A DNA stretch of 64,000 bases, from the NCBI RefSeq assembly GCF_014203235.1, contig NZ_JACHIN010000013.1:308925-372924 (forward strand), read 5' to 3'. The notes under the pieces were generated by a model, which was not told the origin of the DNA, did not search any database, and worked only from the letters and a program-made list of their open reading frames with translations. Source of the DNA: Nonomuraea endophytica. GTDB lineage: Bacteria > Actinomycetota > Actinomycetes > Streptosporangiales > Streptosporangiaceae. The position numbers were made by a program, and so were the translations under genes. Positions 35,513 to 43,724 of this stretch are shown here, piece after piece (positions within the stretch are counted from its first letter, which is position 1; every line of letters starts with the position of its first letter).

Positions 35513-36544
35513 TCAGGTGGGGAGGCCCACGGCGCGTTCGCCGCTGCGGCGTTGCTGGATCACCACGGCGACGACGAGGAGGGCGCCCTGGGCGACGTTC
35601 TGCCAGAAGGTGCTGATGCCGTGGAAGGTGAGGCCGTTTTCCAGGGCGCCGAGCAGCACCACGGCCAGGAGGGTGCCGCCCACTCCGCCCTTTCCGCCCT
35701 TCAGGGCGCAGCCGCCCAGGGCCGCGGCGGTGATGGCCTTGAGTTCCAGGCCGGCGCTGCCCGAGGTGGGGTGGCCGGAGCCGATTCGGGCGGTGAGGAT
35801 GATGCCGGCTATGGCGGCTACCAGGCCCGCCAGGGCGTACACGGCTATCAGGTATTTGTTGATGTTTATGCCTGCGAGGCGGGCGGCGGTGTCGTTGCCG
35901 CCTATGGCGTAGAGGTTGCGGCCAATGTCGGTGTACTTCAGGAGGATGTGGATGGCCAGGGCCACCAGGATGAGGATCCACACCATCGTCGGCAGGCCGG
36001 CGAGGCTGCCTCGGGAGATGAAGATGAACAGGTCGTCACCCAGGACGTAGCCTTGCGCGGCGCCGCCGGACAGCAGCTGGGCCAGGCCCTTGTACGCGGC
36101 CAGCGTGGCCAGGGTGGCGATGACGGCGTTGACGCGGCCGTACACGATGATGATGCCGTTGATCAGACCCAGCAGCAGGCCCACGGCCAGGGCGGCGGCC
36201 ATGCCGAGCATCGGGTTGCGGTCGGTGGACATGAAGGCCATCGCGCTGACCACGGACGCCACGCCGGTGGCCGAGCCGACGGAGATGTCGAGGGCGCCGC
36301 AGATGATCACCACCGTCTGGACGACGGCCAGCAGTCCGGCGATCGTCACGGCGTCGCCGATCACCCGGACGTTGCTCCACGCCAGGTAGCCGGGGTCCAG
36401 CACGCCGAACAGCGCGCCCACGGCCACGATGGCCAGCACGAGGATCAGGTTCTGGGCGCCGATGGCGGTGACGGCTCCTGCCCATCGGCCGCGGTTCCCG
36501 CGTGGGTCGGTGGGGGCCTTGTGGGCGCTGGTCTGGGAGGTCAT
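35513..36544 (-). CDS. CUT2 sugar ABC transporter permease (RbsC-like)
   Basis: 343 residues with about ten membrane helices. BPD_transp_2 features: ALDISVGSATGVASVVSAMAF, LINGIIIVYGRVNAVIATLAT, and RNLYAIGGNDTAARLAGININ (EAA-like loop contacting the ATPase). ATG 36544 has AGGAGG upstream on the minus strand. A longer reading to 36706 is Arg-rich and rejected. It belongs with the ATPase, GH27-derived protein and binding protein upstream, although 313 bases separate it from the ATPase gene. Confidence 0.9.
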   Translation of the reverse strand: MTSQTSAHKAPTDPRGNRGRWAGAVTAIGAQNLILVLAIVAVGALFGVLDPGYLAWSNVRVIGDAVTIAGLLAVVQTVVIICGALDISVGSATGVASVVSAMAFMSTDRNPMLGMAAALAVGLLLGLINGIIIVYGRVNAVIATLATLAAYKGLAQLLSGGAAQGYVLGDDLFIFISRGSLAGLPTMVWILILVALAIHILLKYTDIGRNLYAIGGNDTAARLAGININKYLIAVYALAGLVAAIAGIILTARIGSGHPTSGSAGLELKAITAAALGGCALKGGKGGVGGTLLAVVLLGALENGLTFHGISTFWQNVAQGALLVVAVVIQQRRSGERAVGLPT

Positions 36545-36857
36545 CGCGCGCCTCCTGGCATGGGGTCGGCGTGCTCTGCTGCGCTGGTCATGGGTGTGCG
36601 GGCCTCGGCGGGGAGTGGCGGTCATGGGGTACGGCGGTGCGTCGGCCAGGCCGTGGGGACATCGGCCGATCATGGTGCGTGAGATGGCAGTTCGCGGTGA
36701 TGTCACGGGCTGAGCGGGGTCTGCGGGATGAGGGCTGGGTGGTGGGCCCGGGGATGGTGTGGGGATGGATCGGCCGAGGGCGGGGCGGGGGCGTGGGGGA
36801 TGGTCCGGCCGGGGAGGGGCGTGCTGGGCGGGGCGTGCCGCGGGGGTGGGCGGGGGT
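36545..36857. other. Gap inside the CUT2 cluster
   Basis: 313 bases between the ATPase stop and the permease start, G-rich on the plus strand. No gene with a credible composition was found. Unusual for this otherwise tightly overlapped set; it may hold an internal promoter or a decayed gene. Confidence 0.4.
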
Positions 36858-38357
36858 TTACGAGGGGGTGGGGGTTAGGTCGTCGGTCATGGCCAGGGAG
36901 AGGATGGATTCCTCGGTGGCGGTGGTGCGGGGGAGTTCGCCGGTGATGCGGCCGTTCTGCATGACCAGGATGCGGTCGGCCAGGCCCAGGACCTCGGGGA
37001 GTTCCGAGGACACGACGAGGACGGCCACGCCGGAGCGGGCCAGGTCGGCGATGATGTGGTAGATCTCCGCCTTCGCCCCCACGTCGATCCCCCGGGTCGG
37101 CTCGTCGAGAATGAGCACCTTGGGGCGGCGGGCCAGCCAGCGGGCCAGGACGACCTTCTGCTGGTTGCCCCCGGACAGCTTGCGTACCTCGTGTTCCAGG
37201 GACGGGGTGCGGACGCGGAGGCGGGTGACGAACTCGGCTACGGCTCGGTTCTCGGCGGCGCGGTTTACGAAGCGGAACGTGCGCAGGCGGTCGAGGATGA
37301 CCAGGGAGGTGTTGTCGCGTACGCTCCGGTCGAGGAAGAGGGCCTGGGCCTTGCGTTCCTCGGGGGCGTAGCCCAGCCCGGCCCGTACGGCGTCGCCCGG
37401 GTGGCGCAGCCGCAGCACCCGGCCGCCCACGCTGACAGTCCCGGAGCGGATGGGCAGGTCGCCGGCCAGCGCGCGGGAGAGTTCGGAGCGGCCGGCCCCG
37501 ACAAGTCCGGCGAGGGCGACGACTTCGCCGGCCCGCACCTGGAAGGTGATGCCGCGCACGTCGTCGGTGGTCACCTCGTGTACGTCGAGGACGACGTCGC
37601 CGGCCTCGGTGCCGGGGCGTTCGAACATGGATGACAGGTCCCGGCCGACCATCATGCGCACGATCTCGCCCTCGCTCGCCTCGGCGGCCTGCCGTACGCC
37701 GACCAGGGCGCCGTCGCGCAGGACGGCGATGCGGTCGGCCAGGCGGAAGATCTCCTTGAGGCGGTGGGAGACGTAGACGATGGCCAGGCCCTGCTCGCGC
37801 AGCCGGGTGATGAGGGCGAAGAGGGCTTCGGTCTCGTGTTCGCCGAGGGAGGAGGTGGGTTCGTCGAAGGCGATGACGCGGGCCTCGCCGGTGAGGGCGC
37901 GCAGGATCTCGACGAGCTGGCGTTGCGCCGGGGTGAGGGCTGAGCCGAGGGTGTCGGGGTGGAGGGCGTGCTCGAAGCCGAGCCGTACGAGCTGGGACTG
38001 GACGCGCTCGCGCAGGGCGGCGCGGTCGAGCAGGCGGCCGCGGCGGCGGGGCAGGGCGCCGGCGTGGACGTTCTCGGCGACGGAGACGTGCGGGATGATC
38101 TCCGGCTCCTGGGGGATGACGCGGATGCCGTGGCTGCGGGCGTCGGCGGGGGAGTGGAGGTCGAGGGGGCGGCCGTCGAGCAGGACGCGGCCGCCGTCGG
38201 GGCGGTGGTCACCGTTGACGATCTTGATGAGCGTGGACTTGCCGGCGCCGTTCTCGCCCATGAGGGCGGTGACCTGGCCGGCGGGGAAGTCGCAGGTGAC
38301 GCCGCGGAGGGCTTGGACGCCGGAGAAGTGTTTGGCCAGCTCCTCTACCCTGAGCAC
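36858..38357 (-). CDS. CUT2 sugar ABC transporter ATP-binding protein (RbsA/MglA-like)
   Basis: 499 residues, two fused nucleotide-binding domains. NBD1 (about 1-235): Walker A GENGAGKST, signature region LTPAQRQLVEI, Walker B VIAFDEPTSSL. NBD2 (about 255-495): the family's degenerate Walker A (GLVGAGRSE), LSGGNQQKVVLARWL, and Walker B VLILDEPTRGID. This asymmetry is normal for RbsA. The GTG start overlaps the GH27-derived gene by 13 bases. Probably imports a monosaccharide. Confidence 0.93.
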   Translation of the reverse strand: MLRVEELAKHFSGVQALRGVTCDFPAGQVTALMGENGAGKSTLIKIVNGDHRPDGGRVLLDGRPLDLHSPADARSHGIRVIPQEPEIIPHVSVAENVHAGALPRRRGRLLDRAALRERVQSQLVRLGFEHALHPDTLGSALTPAQRQLVEILRALTGEARVIAFDEPTSSLGEHETEALFALITRLREQGLAIVYVSHRLKEIFRLADRIAVLRDGALVGVRQAAEASEGEIVRMMVGRDLSSMFERPGTEAGDVVLDVHEVTTDDVRGITFQVRAGEVVALAGLVGAGRSELSRALAGDLPIRSGTVSVGGRVLRLRHPGDAVRAGLGYAPEERKAQALFLDRSVRDNTSLVILDRLRTFRFVNRAAENRAVAEFVTRLRVRTPSLEHEVRKLSGGNQQKVVLARWLARRPKVLILDEPTRGIDVGAKAEIYHIIADLARSGVAVLVVSSELPEVLGLADRILVMQNGRITGELPRTTATEESILSLAMTDDLTPTPS

Positions 38358-39481
38358 GCGATCACCGGGTCTCCCCAGGCGGCCGCGTCACCGTTGGGGC
38401 CGTCGCCCGCGTCGGTGACGACGAGCCTGACGAGCCGGGCGCCGGTGACGTCGGCGGCGAGCGGCAGCGCGGCCATGGCGCCGGTCCGCACCCCGGAGTC
38501 GGCGGCCTTGCGGCCGTCGGCCCAGATCTCGAAGGTGACGGTGCCGCCCGTGCCGGCGGCGTCGTCGACGCCCACGTGCGCGGTGAGCTTGGTGCAGCGC
38601 CCGCCGAGGTAGTAGTCGAGGGTGCCGGGGGCGTGGGCGGTCAGGCCCTTGGCGTAGGTGGCGCCGTTCACCACGACCTTGCGCCGTTCGACCGCGCCCT
38701 TGCCGTTGGCCATGCTGAGCCAGCGCAGGTCGCTGACGTAGGCGGCGCCGGTGGGGGCGGGCGGGGGCACGACGAAGACGGAGGAGGCGCGGAGCTTGGC
38801 GGCGCTGCCCTCCAGCCAGTACGCGTTGCGGGGCAGGTCGGCCGGGGTGGTGAGGTTCCAGGCGGTGGCCAGGCGCTGGCCGGGGCCGAGGACCTTGGCG
38901 GCGGCCGGGGTCGCGGCGGCGGACAGCCACCGGTCGGGCACGCGCAGCGCCGAAGCGATGTCGGCGGCGTTGGTGAGCCCGTGGTTGGTGACGACGGTGG
39001 TCACCCGGGCGGTGGCGCCGGGCTCGATGAGCGCGGCGGCCCCCTGATAGGGGGTGGGGACCTGGAGGTCGAACTCGAGGAGCGGCGGGTAGGAGGACCA
39101 GGCGGCATCCCGGGAGATCTGGTAGAGCATCGCCTGCCTGGCGGGCACGTTGGCGGCCAGGACGCCCGCGGTGTGGGCGTCGGCGCCGGTTAACAGCTCG
39201 CGGACGCGGTAGGCGGGCGCCGCCGCTGGCAGCCCGATGTCGGTGACCGTGGTGGCGATGCGCTGCGGGTGCCCGCTGTCGTTGTAGAGCGCCACCGCCA
39301 TGTCGCCGTTGGGCAGGTGTTTGGCCACCACCCAGCGGCCGTCGTCGACGCGCACGACCCGGCTGCCGTCGCCGAGCAGGGCGCCTTCGGGCACCTCGTC
39401 GGCCGCCGCCGGGTTCGCGAGCGTTGCCAGAGCGGTGGCCGCCGCCGCGGCGGCCACCGATAACCGTGTCAGGCGCTGCAC
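38345..39481 (-). CDS. Secreted GH27 remnant: C-terminal, NEW3 and NPCBM domains without the catalytic barrel
   Basis: 378 residues: signal peptide (LSVAAAAAATALATLANPAAA), then directly the C-terminal beta domain of GH27 alpha-galactosidases (VDDGRWVVAKHLPNGDMAVALYND). A NEW3/NPCBM-associated domain (ATARVTTVVTNHGLTNAADI) and an NPCBM carbohydrate-binding module (YVSDLRWLSMANGKGAVERRKVVVNGATYAKGLTAHAPGT) follow. The roughly 300-residue TIM barrel with its catalytic Asp pair is absent. GTG 39481 has GGGAG five bases upstream and overlaps the binding-protein gene by 13 bases. The frame is intact, so it may be a functional sugar-binding protein rather than a pseudogene. Confidence 0.75.
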   Translation of the reverse strand: MQRLTRLSVAAAAAATALATLANPAAADEVPEGALLGDGSRVVRVDDGRWVVAKHLPNGDMAVALYNDSGHPQRIATTVTDIGLPAAAPAYRVRELLTGADAHTAGVLAANVPARQAMLYQISRDAAWSSYPPLLEFDLQVPTPYQGAAALIEPGATARVTTVVTNHGLTNAADIASALRVPDRWLSAAATPAAAKVLGPGQRLATAWNLTTPADLPRNAYWLEGSAAKLRASSVFVVPPPAPTGAAYVSDLRWLSMANGKGAVERRKVVVNGATYAKGLTAHAPGTLDYYLGGRCTKLTAHVGVDDAAGTGGTVTFEIWADGRKAADSGVRTGAMAALPLAADVTGARLVRLVVTDAGDGPNGDAAAWGDPVIACSG

Positions 39482-40512
39482 TTGACTCCCTCGGCCTGCC
39501 AGTTGGTCGCATCCACCATCTTCGTCGGTGCGAAGGCCTCGGCCGGCATGGCGGTGCCGTTCTTGATGTTGTCGTACATCGTCTGCACGGCGAGCTTGCC
39601 GACCTCGTATCCGTTGATGAACAACGCTGCCTTCATACCCGAAGGTTTGCCGCTGTTCCAGTCCTTGCACGCGAGATAGGCGCCCAAACCCACCCCGATG
39701 ATGTTCTCAGGTTTGATTCCGGAGTTCTGCATGGCGGTGACGCCACCACTGACATTCTCGTCGTTGCAGCCGAGCATCACCCAGTTCTTGACCGCCCGGT
39801 TGCCGCTGATCGTGGCCGCGACCTTGTCCTGGGCGCCGGTCGGGGTGTTGTCGGTGCCGACCTCGATGACCTTCACGCCGGTGACGCCCGCCGCAGCCTC
39901 GAACGTGGGCACAGCGGCCTTGACGCGGTCGGTGCAGACGGTCACGTCCTGCTGCCACGCCGTGATGATCGCGGAGTCCTCCTTCTTCCACCCGGCCTTC
40001 TTGAACTCCTCGCCGGCCCGGGTGCCGACGGACTCGCCCATCTGCGCGCCGGAGAAGCCGACGCGCGGCACCAGCTTGGACTTGTCGCAGGCGGCCGGGT
40101 CGGGGCCGTCGACGCAGACCTGGTCGTCGGAGGTGAGCAGAGGTACGCCGCCGTCCTTGGCGAGCTGGACGATCTGGGGGCCGACGGCAGGGGCGGGCAC
40201 GACGATGATGATGCCGCCGACCTTCTTGCCGATGGCGGCCTGTGTCTCGGTGACCGCCTTGTTGGTGTCCTCGCCGAGGTCGACGACCTGCAGGTCGACG
40301 CCGAGCTCGGCGGCCTTGTCCTTGGCGCCCTGGGCCTCGCCGATGAAGTATTCCTGGTCGCCCTGCTTCTGGAGGTAGGCGATCGAGACCTTGCCGTCCG
40401 CCGGCGCCTTGCTCGCGCCCGCGGTGGTGGCCTCCTTGCCGGACGAACACGCGGCCAGCACCAGCGCGGCGGCGAGCAACGCGGCGGCGGTTCTGGTGGA
40501 GGGCAGGATCAT
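39469..40512 (-). CDS. CUT2 sugar-binding lipoprotein
   Basis: 347 residues. Lipoprotein signal LVLAAC-SSG (Cys about 22). Periplasmic_binding_4 fold (two Rossmann lobes): IAYLQKQGDQEYFIGEAQGAKDKA, a hinge near GGIIIVVPAP and VGFSGAQMGESVG. Cys pairs at VCVDGPDPAACDK and elsewhere may form disulfides. The closest recall is arabinose/ribose-type binding proteins. It heads the CUT2 unit and overlaps the next gene. It lies 63 bases after the CUT1 permease on the same strand, so all seven transporter genes may be one transcript. Confidence 0.9.
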   Translation of the reverse strand: MILPSTRTAAALLAAALVLAACSSGKEATTAGASKAPADGKVSIAYLQKQGDQEYFIGEAQGAKDKAAELGVDLQVVDLGEDTNKAVTETQAAIGKKVGGIIIVVPAPAVGPQIVQLAKDGGVPLLTSDDQVCVDGPDPAACDKSKLVPRVGFSGAQMGESVGTRAGEEFKKAGWKKEDSAIITAWQQDVTVCTDRVKAAVPTFEAAAGVTGVKVIEVGTDNTPTGAQDKVAATISGNRAVKNWVMLGCNDENVSGGVTAMQNSGIKPENIIGVGLGAYLACKDWNSGKPSGMKAALFINGYEVGKLAVQTMYDNIKNGTAMPAEAFAPTKMVDATNWQAEGVKCSA

Positions 40513-40575
40513 GGGGGGTGCACCTGCTTCCTTGCGTTGACTGAGATCTTTTTCCGTTTGTCAGGGCGGCTAAAC

Positions 40576-41388
40576 TCAACCCTTCGTGGCACCGCCGGTG
40601 AGTCCCTTGACGAACTGCTTCTGCAGCGCGAGATAGAAGATCAGGACGGGCAGCGTCGAGAGGAACATGAGCGCGAACACGCCGCCGTAGTCGAAGGAGT
40701 ACTGCCCGAGCGAGCGGTAGATGCCGGTGGTGACCGTGGTGCCCTGCCCGGGGCCGAGGATGATGAGCGGGCTGAGGAAGTCGTTCCAGATCCACACCGA
40801 CAGGAAGATCAGGACGCTGGCGGTGGCCGGGCGCAGCAGCGGGAAGACGATGCGCCAGAACGCCTGCCCGCGCCCCGCGCCGTCGATCGCCGCCGCCTCC
40901 TCCAGGTCGGCGGGGATGCCCTTGAGGAACCCGGTGAACACGAACACCCCGAACGGGATGTAGTAGCCGACGTTGAACAGCACGAGCCCCTGGACCGTCG
41001 TCATGAGGCCGAAGGCCCGCAGCACCTGGGTGATCGGCACCAGGATGACCTGGGGCGGGATCATCAGGCCGCACAGCAGGAGCACGGTGATGAGCCGGCC
41101 CCAGCGGCCCGCCGTACGGGCGAGGTAGTGCGCGAGCATCGCCGACAGCAGCGTCAGCGCGATCACCGACAGCGTGGTGACGATGACGCTGTTGGCCAGG
41201 CTCGCCCAGAACAGGTTGGTGGGGTCGGTGAGGACCGCGCTCAGGTTGTCCAGCGTCGGCGGGATCGGCAGCGCGATCGCGCCCGCGCCGGGGATGAGTG
41301 CGCTCGGCTTGACGACGTTGACCAGCGCGACGTAGAGCGGCACGAAGAAGACGCTGGTGACCGCGAGCGTGACGAGCGGGCGTCTCAC
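40576..41388 (-). CDS. CUT1 ABC transporter permease (MalG-like)
   Basis: 270 residues with six membrane helices. The EAA loop reads DLEEAAAIDGAGRGQAFWRIVFPLLRP, contacting the ATPase. GTG 41388 overlaps the stop of the MalF-like gene (GTGA). The ending, QKQFVKGLTGGATKG, is the normal MalG C-terminus. Confidence 0.92.
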   Translation of the reverse strand: MRRPLVTLAVTSVFFVPLYVALVNVVKPSALIPGAGAIALPIPPTLDNLSAVLTDPTNLFWASLANSVIVTTLSVIALTLLSAMLAHYLARTAGRWGRLITVLLLCGLMIPPQVILVPITQVLRAFGLMTTVQGLVLFNVGYYIPFGVFVFTGFLKGIPADLEEAAAIDGAGRGQAFWRIVFPLLRPATASVLIFLSVWIWNDFLSPLIILGPGQGTTVTTGIYRSLGQYSFDYGGVFALMFLSTLPVLIFYLALQKQFVKGLTGGATKG

Positions 41389-42257
41389 AGCTGCACCTCC
41401 CTGCGCTGGAGTACGCGCAACGCGACGACGGAGGCCACGGCGATGATCACCAGCATGACCACGGCCATGGCGGAGGCGTAGCCCTGGTGGTTCTCGACGA
41501 AGCCCTCCTGCATGATCGTGAAGGCCACGGTGGCGGTGGTGCCGGTGCCGGGCCCGCCGTTGGTGATGACCTTGACGTGGTCGAAGATCTTGAAGGTGGT
41601 GATCAGCAGGACCACGGTGTTGACGGTCAGGGCGGGGGCCAGCAGCGGCCAGGTGATGCGGCGAAAGCGCGTCCAGGGTCCGGCGCCGTCGATGGAGGCG
41701 GCCTCGGCCAGCTCGTTCGGCACGCCCTGCAGCCCGGCCAGGTAGACCACGACGCAGAAGCCGAGCATCTGCCACGAGACGATGCCGCCCAGGGAGAACA
41801 GGGCGTAGTCGGGGTCGGACAGCCACCCCGGCGGGTCGGCGACGCCGAGGAAGCGCAGCGCCTGGTTGAGCGGGCCCTCGTCGTCGAGGACCCGCGTCCA
41901 GATCACGCTGACCACGACGGAGCTGAGCACCATCGGGGTGAAGTAGACGCTGCGCATGGCGTTGTAGAACCATCCGCGCCGATCCAGCAGCACCGCGATC
42001 GCCAGCCCGAGGAGGTTGGGCGCGACCAGGACCATGACGGTCAGGATCGTGGTGACTCGCAGGGAGGTCAGGAACGCCTGGTCGGTGAGGAGCAGCTCGT
42101 AGTTGCGCAGCCCCACCCAGGTCCAGCCGGGGCGCAGCAGGCTGTAGTTCGTCATGCTGTAGCCCACGCTGAGCAGGATCGGCACGAGCACGAAGCACAC
42201 GTAGATGAGCAGTCCGGGCGCGCCGAAGCTGAGAAAGTACCAGGCCCTCCTGTACAC
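41385..42257 (-). CDS. CUT1 ABC transporter permease (MalF-like)
   Basis: About 290 residues with six helices. The EAA loop is ELAEAASIDGAGPWTRFRRITWPLLAP. GTG 42257 is chosen; TTG 42266 overlaps the binding-protein stop in a TTGA junction and is also possible. Pairs with the MalG-like permease downstream. Confidence 0.92.
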   Translation of the reverse strand: MYRRAWYFLSFGAPGLLIYVCFVLVPILLSVGYSMTNYSLLRPGWTWVGLRNYELLLTDQAFLTSLRVTTILTVMVLVAPNLLGLAIAVLLDRRGWFYNAMRSVYFTPMVLSSVVVSVIWTRVLDDEGPLNQALRFLGVADPPGWLSDPDYALFSLGGIVSWQMLGFCVVVYLAGLQGVPNELAEAASIDGAGPWTRFRRITWPLLAPALTVNTVVLLITTFKIFDHVKVITNGGPGTGTTATVAFTIMQEGFVENHQGYASAMAVVMLVIIAVASVVALRVLQRREVQL

Positions 42258-42262
42258 GACTC

Positions 42263-43549
42263 TCAAGAGGACTTGTCCCACTCGTCGTCGAGGTAGCTCA
42301 GCACGTCGTCCACGTTCTTCTTGCCGCTGACGAGGTCCTGGGCCGAGGACCACCACTTCTCCTTCATGCCGGGCAGCATGGCGTCGTCGCCGGCCTCCCA
42401 GCCGAACGACGGCACGATCGCGCCCGCCGTCTTGGCGTCCGACCAGGCCTTGTACGACTCCGTGAACACCGGCCCCATCGACGGCGGCGTGTAGCCCTTG
42501 ATCGCCGGGAAGAGCGCGTCGGCCTTGACCGAGGCGTCCAGGTTGGCCTTGTCGAGCTGGAAGGCCAGGGCGAACTTCTTGGCCGACTCCAGGTCCTTGG
42601 CGGCGGCGCTGACCGTGAGCCCGCCGCCGGTGAAGGCGGCCAGCTTGGCGGAGTCGGCCTCGCCGGGCCAGTTGAAGCGGCCGATCTCGATCTTGTTCTC
42701 CGGGTTGTCGCCGGCGCCGGGCGAGGCGAACCAGCTGCCCATCGGGTACATGGCGCCCTTGCCTTCGAGGAAGGCGGTCTGCGTGGCGCCGTAGTCGCGG
42801 GAGAGGTCCTTCTTGTCGATGTAGCCCTTGGCCGCGAGGTCGGCGAACTTCTGGGTGGCGGCCTTGAAGTCGGGGTCGGAGAACGTGACCTTGCCCTCGC
42901 GCCGCTGGCGCATCCAGTCGGGGTTCTTGCCGTACACGTCGGTGGTCAGGACGCCCGTCCAGGCCAGCGTGGAGGCGAAGGCGTCGGGGCCGCCGCCGGT
43001 CACGAACGGCGTGATGCCCTTGGCCTTGAGCTTGGCCGCGGCGTCGAGCAGTTCGGCGTAGGTCTTGGGCGGGGCGGTGATCCCGGCCTTCTCGAACAGG
43101 CCCTTGTTGTAGTAGACGTTCGAGTGCGTCTGCGTGTTGGTGGGCAGCTGCACGACCTTGCCGCCGGTCGCGCCGCAGGTGGCGCACTCGAAGTCCTTGA
43201 GGTCCTCGGGCGTCCAGGCGTAGAGGTTCGGCGCGAAGCCGAGGATGTCCTGCAGGCCGATGTGCACGTCGGGGAACTGGCCCGAGGCGATGAGCTGCTT
43301 GGCGAACTCGTCGCGGCTGCCCGCCGCGGGCGCCACGACCTTCTTCACGGTGATGCCGGGAACCGCGTCGGTCGCCCGCTTGATCTGCGCGTCCCAGTAG
43401 GCCGCGTTCAGGTTGGGCGACTCGAACAGCAGAAACGTGACTTCCTTGGCGCCTGCCGGGGCCGGCGATGACGGCGCGGCCGCCTCGTTCACCGAACACG
43501 CGGTGAGCGCGAGCAGGGCCGCTAAGCCTGCTGCGAGGGTCTTGTGCAC
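42263..43549 (-). CDS. CUT1 extracellular solute-binding lipoprotein
   Basis: 428 residues from GTG 43549 (GGAAGG about eight bases upstream); ATG 43609 would add 20 residues before the signal. Lipobox LLALTAC-SVNE. SBP_bac_1 fold, with VVQLPTNTQTHSNVYYNKGLFEKAGITAPPKTYAELL and the GAMYPMGSWFAS strand. An extra CATC pair sits near 130-140. Sugar unknown. It leads an operon of binding protein and two permeases with no ATPase gene, so it probably shares an MsmK-type ATPase encoded elsewhere. Confidence 0.92.
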   Translation of the reverse strand: MHKTLAAGLAALLALTACSVNEAAAPSSPAPAGAKEVTFLLFESPNLNAAYWDAQIKRATDAVPGITVKKVVAPAAGSRDEFAKQLIASGQFPDVHIGLQDILGFAPNLYAWTPEDLKDFECATCGATGGKVVQLPTNTQTHSNVYYNKGLFEKAGITAPPKTYAELLDAAAKLKAKGITPFVTGGGPDAFASTLAWTGVLTTDVYGKNPDWMRQRREGKVTFSDPDFKAATQKFADLAAKGYIDKKDLSRDYGATQTAFLEGKGAMYPMGSWFASPGAGDNPENKIEIGRFNWPGEADSAKLAAFTGGGLTVSAAAKDLESAKKFALAFQLDKANLDASVKADALFPAIKGYTPPSMGPVFTESYKAWSDAKTAGAIVPSFGWEAGDDAMLPGMKEKWWSSAQDLVSGKKNVDDVLSYLDDEWDKSS

Positions 43550-43650
43550 CCTTGCCGCCTTCCTCGCCGGGCGTGACGAACCGGCGGGTTGACTGTGCGG
43601 CCCATTCATCGGAGCACTGCTAGTCAGGGCCGCTGAATGATACGACCTCT

Positions 43651-43679
43651 AGTAGCTGTGATCCGTCTCAAGTTGTCAA
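43651..43679 (-). promoter_or_regulatory. Possible promoter of the CUT1 operon
   Basis: On the minus strand a perfect -35 TTGACA (43679-43674) is followed after 17 bases by GCTACT (43656-43651). The start of transcription would be near 43645, about 95 bases before GTG 43549. The -10 is weak. Confidence 0.35.
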
Positions 43680-43724
43680 TATCGGCCCTGCAACCGTTCT
43701 CAAACAGAAAAGTGATCGGAGGGG

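Noticed and set aside
38345..39670. Extending the GH27-derived protein upstream to recover a catalytic barrel
   Set aside because: The frame before GTG 39481 runs antisense-like and out of frame through the binding-protein gene; no barrel motifs are present.
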